Assembly: GCF_016860545.1 (NCBI RefSeq)
Contig: NZ_BNEB01000005.1
Location: 372,001 to 436,000 of the forward strand
Length of the DNA stretch: 64,000 bases
Direction of reading: 5' to 3'
Source: Streptomyces asoensis
GTDB taxonomy: Bacteria; Actinomycetota; Actinomycetes; Streptomycetales; Streptomycetaceae
The first letter of the stretch is position 1. Each line of letters begins with the position of its first letter. This document shows positions 58,120-64,000 of this stretch, piece after piece. The translations under genes and the position numbers were made by a program. The notes below the pieces were generated by a model that searched no databases, was not told the DNA's origin, and saw nothing but the letters and a program-made list of their open reading frames with translations.

Positions 58120-58545
58120 TCAGGCGGCCGCGGTCTCCTCCGCCAGCCGCTGGAACTCGCCGAGGTCGTAGTTGGCGAGGGTGGAGTCCAGGTTGGTGAG
58201 GGCGCCGAGCCGCTCGACGAAGCCCTTGGGGTCGTACTCGATCTGCACGGTGACGCGGCTCGTCGTGTCGCTCAGCCGGTGGAAGGTGACCACGCCCGCG
58301 TGGTCGACCCCCTCCACGGTGTGCCAGGCGATGCGTTCCTGGGGAACGACCTCGGTGAGTTCGGCGACGAAGTTCTTGTCGGCGCCCGGCAGTTGCAGCT
58401 GCCAGGCGAACCGGTGGGCGTCCAGCCGCTCCACGAGCCGTACGTGGGTCAGGAAGGACGGCCAACGTGTGACATCGCTCCAGAGCGCCCAGGCGACGCT
58501 CACTGGCGCTTCGACGTCGACGGTCTCCACGAGGGACGCGGACAT
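58120..58545 (-). CDS. SRPBCC (polyketide cyclase/START-like) protein
   Basis: A 141-residue SRPBCC-fold protein: SLVETVDVEAPVSVAWALWSDVTRWPSFLTHV, IAWHTVEGVDHAGVVTFHRLSDTTSRVTVQIEYDPKGFVERL. The family binds hydrophobic ligands in a single deep pocket. It is transcribed toward the RNA-repair cassette, 61 bp upstream, but that cassette seems to have its own promoter. No specific role. Confidence 0.85.
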   Translation of the reverse strand: MSASLVETVDVEAPVSVAWALWSDVTRWPSFLTHVRLVERLDAHRFAWQLQLPGADKNFVAELTEVVPQERIAWHTVEGVDHAGVVTFHRLSDTTSRVTVQIEYDPKGFVERLGALTNLDSTLANYDLGEFQRLAEETAAA

Positions 58546-58667
58546 GGGGAACCTCTCTCCCGGTAGCTGGGGTCGGGACCGGCCCGACGGTCAGGTGCGG
58601 AGCGGATACCCCGGCACACGCCGGCCACACGGCCGGGCCGTCGGCCCGCACACCGGCGGCACGGCTC

Positions 58668-59627
58668 TCACAGTCCGAACAGCAGCGCCCCGTTGTCGTG
58701 GCACACCGCCCGCAGCCAGTCCTCCCCCAGTCCCAGCCTCTCCAAGGCATGCAGCTGGTGCAGGTACGGGTAGGGGATGTTGGGGAAGTCGGAGCCGAGC
58801 AGCACCCGGTCCCCGAGCGCGGCGAGCCGGGGCAGGGCCCGGTGCGGGAACGGCGCGAGCTCTTCGGCGAAGTCGGTGAACGTCATCGTCGTGTCGAGCC
58901 GCACCTCCCCGTACCGCTCGGCGAGTCCGAGGAACTCCTCGTACTCGGGCATCCCGAGGTGCGCGACGACCAGCCGCAGCCGTGGATGGCGCGCCAGCAC
59001 CCGGGCGATCGGCTCGGGGCCGGTGTGCTTGCCGGGGGCGGGACCGGAGCCGCAGTGGATGACGACGGGGATCCCGGCCTCGGCCAGCAACCCCCAGGCC
59101 GGCCGCAGGAGTTCGTCGGCCGGGTCGTACGCCCCCACCTGGACGTGCGCCTTGAAGACCCGTGCCCCCGCCTCGACCGCCTCGCGGACGTAGGTCTCCA
59201 CGCCCGGCTCCGGATAGAGGGTGGCGGTGTGCAGGCAGTCGGGGGTGCGGTGCGCGAAGTCGGCCGCCCAGCCGTTCAGCCACCGGGCCATGCCGGGCTT
59301 GTGCGGGTAGAGCATCGCGGTGAACGCCCTGACGCCGAACCCGCGCAGCACGGCGGTCCGTTCGGCCTCCTCCTGCCGGTAGGTGATCGGCCACCGGAGC
59401 CCGCCGGTGAGGGAGCCCAGGGCGTCGAAGTAGTCCCAGACCTTGTGCAGGACCCGCTCGGGCATGAAGTGGGTGTGGACGTCGACCAGACCCGGCAGAC
59501 CGAGTTCCGTCCAGAAGCGCCTGACCTCGGCGGCCTCGTCACGGGCCCCGTCATCGGCTCGCGCGGGGGCCGGAGCGGGTCCGGTGGGGGCGCCGGGGCC
59601 GCCGGGTGCTGCGCGGTGATCGTCCAT
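58668..59627 (-). CDS. Amidohydrolase family 2 (ACMSD/TIM-type) metal-dependent hydrolase
   Basis: A 319-residue TIM-barrel hydrolase with GLVDVHTHFMPERVLHKVWDYFDAL (HxH metal site), FKAHVQVGAYDPADELLRP, IPVVIHCGSGPAPGKHTGPEP, LVVAHLGMPEYEEFLGLAERYGEVRLDTTM and LLGSDFPNIPY (final Asp). The metal site is complete, so it should be active; substrate unknown. The ATG is at 59627; the first 35 residues are Ala/Pro-rich and probably disordered. Confidence 0.88.
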   Translation of the reverse strand: MDDHRAAPGGPGAPTGPAPAPARADDGARDEAAEVRRFWTELGLPGLVDVHTHFMPERVLHKVWDYFDALGSLTGGLRWPITYRQEEAERTAVLRGFGVRAFTAMLYPHKPGMARWLNGWAADFAHRTPDCLHTATLYPEPGVETYVREAVEAGARVFKAHVQVGAYDPADELLRPAWGLLAEAGIPVVIHCGSGPAPGKHTGPEPIARVLARHPRLRLVVAHLGMPEYEEFLGLAERYGEVRLDTTMTFTDFAEELAPFPHRALPRLAALGDRVLLGSDFPNIPYPYLHQLHALERLGLGEDWLRAVCHDNGALLFGL

Positions 59628-59719
59628 AGGGCCAACGATCGGTGCGGCCGGGGCCGCGGTCCATTCCTTCGGGCAAGGAATCCGTGAGGGATCGGTCACC
59701 GTCGGGGGGTGAACGCGAA

Positions 59720-59752
59720 CAGGCCCCAGGGGGCGTACCCCCCTGGGACCTG
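59720..59752 (-). terminator. Terminator of the cold-shock gene
   Basis: A perfect 9-bp stem CCCAGGGGG (59725-59733) and CCCCCTGGG (59739-59747) around CGTAC, extended by CAGG/CCTG after one mismatch. It lies 15 bp beyond the stop codon. Confidence 0.75.
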
Positions 59753-59766
59753 CCGGGTGCGTGGGA

Positions 59767-59970
59767 TCAGGCCGGCGTGATGTTCTCGGCCTGCGGGCCC
59801 TTCTGACCCTGGGTGATGTCGAAGGTGACCGCCTGGCCTTCCTGGAGCTCACGGAAGCCGGTGGCGTTGATGTTGGAGTAGTGCGCGAAGACGTCCGGTC
59901 CGCCGCCGTCCTGGGCGATGAAGCCGAAGCCCTTTTCGGCGTTGAACCACTTGACGGTTCCGCTGGCCAT
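59767..59970 (-). CDS. Cold-shock domain protein
   Basis: A 67-residue single cold-shock domain, MASGTVKWFNAEKGFGFIAQDGGGPDVFAHYSNI. RNP1 is KGFGFI and RNP2 VFAHY. It binds single-stranded nucleic acid and acts as an RNA chaperone. The ATG is at 59970. A long leader (next entry) fits post-transcriptional control typical of csp genes. Several paralogues are normal in Streptomyces. Confidence 0.97.
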   Translation of the reverse strand: MASGTVKWFNAEKGFGFIAQDGGGPDVFAHYSNINATGFRELQEGQAVTFDITQGQKGPQAENITPA

Positions 59971-60449
59971 GCTGGTGCCTCTCAGTCGCTGTCGGGAACC
60001 GCACCGCGCGGAACCCGGAGGTGATCGCCCTGGTACGGCACTGGACAGCAAAACACCCGCGCGGCAGCGCGGGCGGGTACTGCGAACCAACCACGACATC
60101 TGAGGGCGACGCTACACGGCGAAACCGGCCCCCACCAGACGGCGACGGCCGTGTTTCGCCCAAGTGTTGGGGTCCGCGACGACGAACGGGTGAGCGCCGG
60201 GGACATGACGGCACCGTCGCCGGCCCATCGGCGGGGGTGCCGGCGCGGGTGCGGGCACCTCGCGCCGCCGCGTCCGCGCGTCGCGGCGGAACACACGAAC
60301 GGAACCATTCAGGCCGGTTGTCCGTACTATCTGTCCAGCAGGGCCCCATGTACGTACACCTGTCGCTGCGTGCCCGACGAGCACCACCGCCGCGGCGCGT
60401 ACGGCAGACGAGCGATCGCCGCACCGCACCGACGAAAGGTCGTGCCCCC
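59971..60449. other. Intergenic region: csp leader and divergent promoters
   Basis: 479 bp without a credible gene. On the csp side it has a hairpin CCCGCGC-GGCA-GCGCGGG (60056-60073), likely in the leader or promoter. On the other side lies a TGTACGTACA palindrome near 60350, about 100 bp before the next gene. Confidence 0.4.
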
Positions 60450-61106
60450 ATGTCCGAGAACGCGTCCGCCACCGAACTCGCCTCCCACTACACCGCGCAG
60501 GTGACCTCCGACCTGGACCGCAACACCAAGGAGCAGGAACGGATCGGCGCGGAGATCGCCTCCCTGGAGGAGCAGTTGACGGCCCTCCGGCACGATCACT
60601 CCGTGCTGGTGAGCATCCGGGAGGCCATCGCCGCCGCGCCCGCGCCCGCCGGCGCGGACCGGCCGTCCGCGGCCGCCCCGGTGCCCTCGCCCCGCCGCAA
60701 GGCCGCCGCTTCCGGTTCGGGCAAGCGGGCGCAGCCGAAGAAGAGCGCGTCGCGTGTCACCCGCAAGGCTGAAAAGCCGGCCGCGCCGAAGCGGGCGGCC
60801 GCCGCCGGACCCGCCGCCGATTCCGCGTCCTCCGCACAGCCCACTCTGGTCGACCTGGTCCGGCGCCACCTCACCGAGCAGAAGGAGCCCCGCTCGGCGG
60901 CCGAGATCACCACGGCCCTCGGTCAGGCGCACCCGGAGCGCAGCGTCAAGGCGACCGTGGTGCGGACCACGCTGGAGGGCCTCGTCGCCAAGGCCCAGGC
61001 ACACCGTTCCAAGCAGGGGACGTCCGTCTTCTACACCGTCGCCGACGCTCCGCAGGCCGCGGGCGGGGCGAAGGCCGCGGGCAAGGAGAAGGCGGCCACG
61101 GCCTGA
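60450..61106 (+). CDS. Coiled-coil/Lys-Ala-rich protein with C-terminal winged-helix-like region
   Basis: A 218-residue protein. Residues about 8-60 form a coiled coil (ASHYTAQVTSDLDRNTKEQERIGAEIASLEEQLTAL). The middle is Ala/Pro/Lys/Arg-rich and disordered, resembling histone-like tails (RKAAASGSGKRAQPKKSASRVTRKAEK). Residues about 140-205 look like a winged helix (TLVDLVRRHLTEQKEPRSAAEITTALGQAHPERSVKATVVRTTLEGLVAK). It is probably a DNA-binding or nucleoid-associated regulator; no known name. The ATG at 60450 follows GAAAGG at 12 nt. Confidence 0.75.
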   Translation: MSENASATELASHYTAQVTSDLDRNTKEQERIGAEIASLEEQLTALRHDHSVLVSIREAIAAAPAPAGADRPSAAAPVPSPRRKAAASGSGKRAQPKKSASRVTRKAEKPAAPKRAAAAGPAADSASSAQPTLVDLVRRHLTEQKEPRSAAEITTALGQAHPERSVKATVVRTTLEGLVAKAQAHRSKQGTSVFYTVADAPQAAGGAKAAGKEKAATA

Positions 61107-61179
61107 CCCCGGACGCGCCGGACACCGTCACCGGGCGGCCGGTGGCGGACGTCGACAAGGGGTGGTTGGCGAACTTCCG

Positions 61180-61205
61180 GATATGGTCTTTTCATACGCC
61201 ATATC
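61180..61205. promoter_or_regulatory. Inverted repeat upstream of the phosphatase gene
   Basis: GATATGG (61180-61186) and CCATATC (61199-61205), 7-bp arms with a 12-nt AT-rich centre containing TCTTTTCATACG. It is 22 bp upstream of the GTG start, so it could be an operator or leader hairpin. Confidence 0.4.
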
Positions 61206-61226
61206 GCCTGACGGGGAGGTCGTACG

Positions 61227-63278
61227 GTGGATGCCCCCCAGACGGCGGGCGGGACGCCGGAGCAGCCTTTGGGTGCTGTCGGGTACGCGGGTGTGCTGCG
61301 CGAGCTGCTGCCGATCGCCCTGTGGCGGGAGGACTCGGACGGGCGCATCGTGGAATGGTCGCTGGCCGCCCAGGACCTGCTCGGACACCGGCCGCAGGAC
61401 GTCCTCGGCCGTGCCGCGGCGGCCCTGCTGGTGCCCGAGGGACGGCATGAGCTCGCCGACCAGCTCACCTACCGTGTCCAGGGCGGCGAGACCGTGGTCG
61501 GCACCCTCGCGGTGCGGCACCGGGACGGGCACGAGGTCACGATGGAGATGTGGATCGTGCCGGCCGCCGACGCTCGGGGGCGCACCGGCGCTCTGCTGAT
61601 CGCCGTGGAGACCTCGCAGGTGCTGCGCATGCGTGACTCCCTGGCGGCGCTGGAGAGCCTGTTCAGCCAGTCGCCCATCGGCCTGGCGACCCTCGGCACC
61701 GACCTGCGGTTCCTGCGGGTCAACGACGCGCTCGCCCGGATGAACGGCGTCTCCGCGGCCGCGCACACGGGCAGACGGCTGACCGAGGTCGTGCCGGGCG
61801 TCAACGCCGTCGCGCTCGAGTCGACGATGCGGGAGGTGCTGGACGGGGGCAAGGCCGTCGTCGACGTGCGCCGCACCGGGCGCACCCCGGCGGACCCCGA
61901 CCGCGAGCGGACCTGGTCGTGCTCCTACGCCCCCCTGGTCGACGGCGCCGGACGGACCCTGGGGCTGATCGCCTCGCTCATCGACATCACGGAGAGCCAG
62001 CGGGCCGAGCACGAGGCCGCCCGCGCCCGGCGCCGCTTCGCCCTGCTGGCGGAGGCCGGCACCCGGATCGGCACCACCTTGGACCTGCGGCAGACCTCGG
62101 AGGAGATCGTGCGGATGCTGGTCCCCCAGCTCGCCGACTCCGCCGACGTACAGCTCCTCGAAGAGGTGCTCGCACCGGACGAGTCCACCGCCGCCACCCA
62201 CGGCGTCGTCCGGCGCATGGCCGCCCTCTTCCCCGACCCGTCGGCGCCGACGGCGCGGCTGCTGCCGGGCATGACGTCCCGCATCGCGCGCGGCTCCCTC
62301 TATGAACGGGTCATCGCGGACGGCCGTCCCACCGACCTCTACCGGTCCGACGTCCCGGCGCTGGTCACCGACCCCCGCGCCGACGAACTGCGCGCCTACC
62401 TGATGGGTCTGGGCTCCGCGCGGCTGATCCCGCTGGTGGCGCGGGGCAAGGTGCTCGGGGCGGTCGTGGTGACCCGGCTGCGCAGCCGGGAGCCCTTCGA
62501 CGAGCAGGACAGTGTGCTCATCGACGAACTGGCGGCGCGCGCGGCCCTGAACATCGACAACGCGCTCATGTACACCCGGCAGCGCGCGGCGGCGCTGACC
62601 CTGCAACGCAGCCTGACCAACAGCGCGCTGCCCGCCGTCCCGGGCCTCGAACTCACGGGACGGTACCTGCCCGCCAGTGAGCACGACGTCGGCGGTGACT
62701 GGTTCGACGTCATCGCGCTGCCCGAGGGCCGCACCGGACTCGTCATCGGCGACGTGATGGGGCACGGTGTGCACGCGGCGGCGCTCATGGGCCAGCTCCG
62801 CACGGCGGTGCGCGCCCTGGCCCGGCACGACGTCGACCCGGCCCGTCTGCTGCGCTCGCTGGACACCGTGGTGGCCGACATGGGCGAGGACCAGATGGCG
62901 ACCTGCGTCTACGCCGTCCACGACCCGGCGTCCGGCGGATGTCTCGTGGCGCGGGCCGGTCACCCGCCGCCGGCCGTGGTGCCGCCCGGCGGACCCCCCG
63001 CCTTCCTCGACGGCTCACCGGGCACCCCGCTGGGCACGGGCGGCCGGCAGTTCCGCACCGAGCGGATCCCCCTCCCCCCGGGAAGTGTGCTCGTCCTGTA
63101 CACCGACGGGCTCATCGAGACGCGGGCCGCAGACCTCGACCAGGGGCTCGACCGGCTCGCCCGGGCGCTGCGCTTCCCCGGGCAGCCGCTGGCCGCGCTC
63201 TGCGACGGCGTGCTCGGCGAGATGCTGCCCCATCCGGCTCAGGACGACGTGGCGGTGCTCATGGCCCGGCCCCTGTGA
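61227..63278 (+). CDS. PAS-PAS-GAF-SpoIIE (PP2C) phosphatase
   Basis: A 683-residue cytoplasmic signalling protein. Two PAS domains (about 20-125 and 140-255, the second ending IASLIDITESQRAEHEAARARR), a GAF domain (about 270-445) and a C-terminal PP2C-type SpoIIE phosphatase (about 455-683). The phosphatase has metal motifs GGDWFDVIALP, VIGDVMGHGVHAAALMGQLR, LVLYTDGLIE and QDDVAVLM. Such proteins dephosphorylate anti-sigma-factor antagonists in partner-switching stress circuits. No HATPase domain or anti-sigma gene is adjacent. The GTG at 61227 has GGGGAGGT. Confidence 0.93.
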   Translation: MDAPQTAGGTPEQPLGAVGYAGVLRELLPIALWREDSDGRIVEWSLAAQDLLGHRPQDVLGRAAAALLVPEGRHELADQLTYRVQGGETVVGTLAVRHRDGHEVTMEMWIVPAADARGRTGALLIAVETSQVLRMRDSLAALESLFSQSPIGLATLGTDLRFLRVNDALARMNGVSAAAHTGRRLTEVVPGVNAVALESTMREVLDGGKAVVDVRRTGRTPADPDRERTWSCSYAPLVDGAGRTLGLIASLIDITESQRAEHEAARARRRFALLAEAGTRIGTTLDLRQTSEEIVRMLVPQLADSADVQLLEEVLAPDESTAATHGVVRRMAALFPDPSAPTARLLPGMTSRIARGSLYERVIADGRPTDLYRSDVPALVTDPRADELRAYLMGLGSARLIPLVARGKVLGAVVVTRLRSREPFDEQDSVLIDELAARAALNIDNALMYTRQRAAALTLQRSLTNSALPAVPGLELTGRYLPASEHDVGGDWFDVIALPEGRTGLVIGDVMGHGVHAAALMGQLRTAVRALARHDVDPARLLRSLDTVVADMGEDQMATCVYAVHDPASGGCLVARAGHPPPAVVPPGGPPAFLDGSPGTPLGTGGRQFRTERIPLPPGSVLVLYTDGLIETRAADLDQGLDRLARALRFPGQPLAALCDGVLGEMLPHPAQDDVAVLMARPL

Positions 63279-63337
63279 CTCACGTACATGACATCGGTGA
63301 CAAGAACCCGGGTACACGGATCTGCGGAGGTCGAACG

Positions 63338-63694
63338 ATGGTCGAGGCAAGCGATATCCGGGAGTGGCGCGGTCACGACGTGGTCGACGCGCAGGGGCAC
63401 AGGATCGGTGTCCTGGAGTCGGTCTACGTGGACACCGGGACCGACCTGCCGTCCTTCGCCACGGTGACCGTGGGGCTGCCCACCAGGCGCCGCCTGGTGT
63501 TCGTGCCGCTCCTCGGGGCGACCGTCGGCCCGGGGTACCTCAAGGTCGCGCACGACAAGAACGCCGTGAAGAAGGCGCCGTCGATCGACACGGACGGCGA
63601 GCTGCTCGCCCCCGACGAGCCGAAGGTCTTCGCCCACTACGCACTGGACTACGCGCCGGGGGCCGGCGGCGAGCGGCGCCTCGCCCGTCGCTGA
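63338..63694 (+). CDS. PRC-barrel domain protein
   Basis: A 118-residue protein with a PRC-barrel: IREWRGHDVVDAQGHRIGVLESVYVDTGTDLPSFATVTVGLPTRRRLVFVPL. A short C-terminal extension follows. PRC-barrels are small beta-barrel scaffolds found alone in many actinobacteria; no specific role. The ATG at 63338 has GGAGG. Confidence 0.88.
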   Translation: MVEASDIREWRGHDVVDAQGHRIGVLESVYVDTGTDLPSFATVTVGLPTRRRLVFVPLLGATVGPGYLKVAHDKNAVKKAPSIDTDGELLAPDEPKVFAHYALDYAPGAGGERRLARR

Positions 63695-63717
63695 CCCCCG
63701 AGGCCGCGGGAGGGCCC

Positions 63718-63891
63718 ATGAGTCTGTTCCTGTTCCTGATCCTGCTGGCGCTGGTCCTGGGCATCATCGGATTCGCGGTCCACGGGCTGTTCTACCTGCT
63801 GATCATCGGCGCCGTGGTGCTCGTCGCCGACCTCTGTTACGTGGGGCTCCGCTTCCGCCGCGGCGGCCGCAGGCACCGCATCGCCCGCTGA
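63718..63891 (+). CDS. Small hydrophobic membrane protein
   Basis: A 57-residue protein with two closely spaced transmembrane helices (LFLFLILLALVLGIIGFAVHG and LFYLLIIGAVVLVADLCYVGL) and an Arg-rich C-terminal tail (RFRRGGRRHRIAR) that should face the cytoplasm. GGGAGGG precedes the ATG. It follows the PRC-barrel gene by 23 bp and is probably co-transcribed. Stress-linked small membrane proteins of this kind are common in Streptomyces; function unknown. Confidence 0.8.
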   Translation: MSLFLFLILLALVLGIIGFAVHGLFYLLIIGAVVLVADLCYVGLRFRRGGRRHRIAR

Positions 63892-63931
63892 GCCGTCGCT
63901 CCGCCTCCGCCGCGGCCCCGCTCGGCGGACG

Positions 63932-64000
63932 TCAGCGGGCGGGGATCGCGGCTTCGGCCGCCGCCTTGATGCGGGCGCCGAAGGCGTCGGCGTCCTTGCG
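63932..64000 (-). CDS. C-terminal end of an unidentified protein (runs off the right edge)
   Basis: The last 22 codons, reading RKDADAFGARIKAAAEAAIPAR then TGA, with every third position G or C except one GAA codon. It is too short to identify. Confidence 0.6.
   Translation of the reverse strand, partial: RKDADAFGARIKAAAEAAIPAR

Noticed and set aside
58668..59627. Amidohydrolase as the missing L-fuconolactonase
   Set aside because: It is of the ACMSD-like family 2 type with a different context (next to csp) and no fucose operator; nothing links it to fucose.
1..64000. Search for CRISPR arrays, tRNA or rRNA genes, IS elements and prophage genes
   Set aside because: No regularly spaced repeats, no cloverleaf-like or rRNA-like sequence, and no transposase, integrase or phage motifs were found by reading; a tRNA/Rfam scan would be needed to exclude small RNAs fully.

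Overview
The window is high-GC DNA (third codon positions almost always G or C) with the gene style of a Streptomyces or close relative: GTG/TTG starts, GTGA/ATGA overlaps between operon genes, Tat-exported glycosidases, a mycothiol-type formaldehyde dehydrogenase and a PAS/GAF/SpoIIE-type phosphatase. No rRNA, tRNA, CRISPR array, phage or insertion sequence was seen. Both edges cut a gene (an aldehyde dehydrogenase on the left, a 22-residue C-terminal tail on the right).

Region 1 (1-10.4 kb) is a choline/glycine-betaine catabolism and one-carbon island: betaine-aldehyde dehydrogenase (partial), formyl-THF deformylase PurU, a methylene-THF-reductase-like protein, a GMC choline dehydrogenase, an IclR regulator, a quaternary-amine Rieske oxygenase with its own reductase and Rieske ferredoxin, and a mycothiol-dependent formaldehyde dehydrogenase coupled to a metallo-beta-lactamase-fold hydrolase. 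The upstream regions of these units share a TTGCG-N5-CGCAA palindrome and GTGCGTAT boxes, a likely IclR regulon.

Region 2 (10.6-23.6 kb) starts with a PLP aminotransferase and a P450 that end on a shared hairpin. It continues with polysaccharide enzymes: a Tat-exported lyase-like protein, a GH75 chitosanase, a GH43 xylosidase/arabinosidase, an arabinofuranosidase-like GH-A enzyme, a LacI regulator and a GH5 endoglucanase. A GAAACTTTC palindrome sits before the chitosanase, the arabinofuranosidase and the LacI/GH5 pair. A TetR/SDR pair closes the region.

Region 3 (23.7-38.0 kb) is a beta-galactoside locus. One minus-strand operon encodes every step of the De Ley-Doudoroff galactose route (SDR galactose dehydrogenase, GntR regulator, galactonate dehydratase, KDPGal aldolase, KDGal kinase, lactonase). 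Divergently come an ABC sugar importer and a GH42 beta-galactosidase, then a Tat-exported GH2 enzyme and a cytoplasmic cellulase-like protein. The same AT-rich operator lies in both divergent promoter regions.

Region 4 (39.0-49.1 kb) is an L-fucose locus: a Tat-exported GH95 alpha-L-fucosidase with a split N-terminal domain, a GntR/FCD regulator, a ribose-type ABC importer and, divergently, L-fuconate dehydratase. The 867-bp region between the importer and the dehydratase carries four copies of one operator.

Region 5 (49.2-64.0 kb) is mixed. It holds small conserved proteins, a TetR/TetX-like monooxygenase pair with three tandem operators, and a two-gene RNA-repair cassette. The cassette is an RNA ligase-polynucleotide kinase with a leaderless-type promoter, followed by a 968-residue protein joining MJ1316, EEP, 2H and nucleotidyltransferase domains. 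After it come an SRPBCC protein, an amidohydrolase, a cold-shock protein and stress-signalling genes. The RNA-repair cassette is the strongest candidate for an uncharacterised system in the window.
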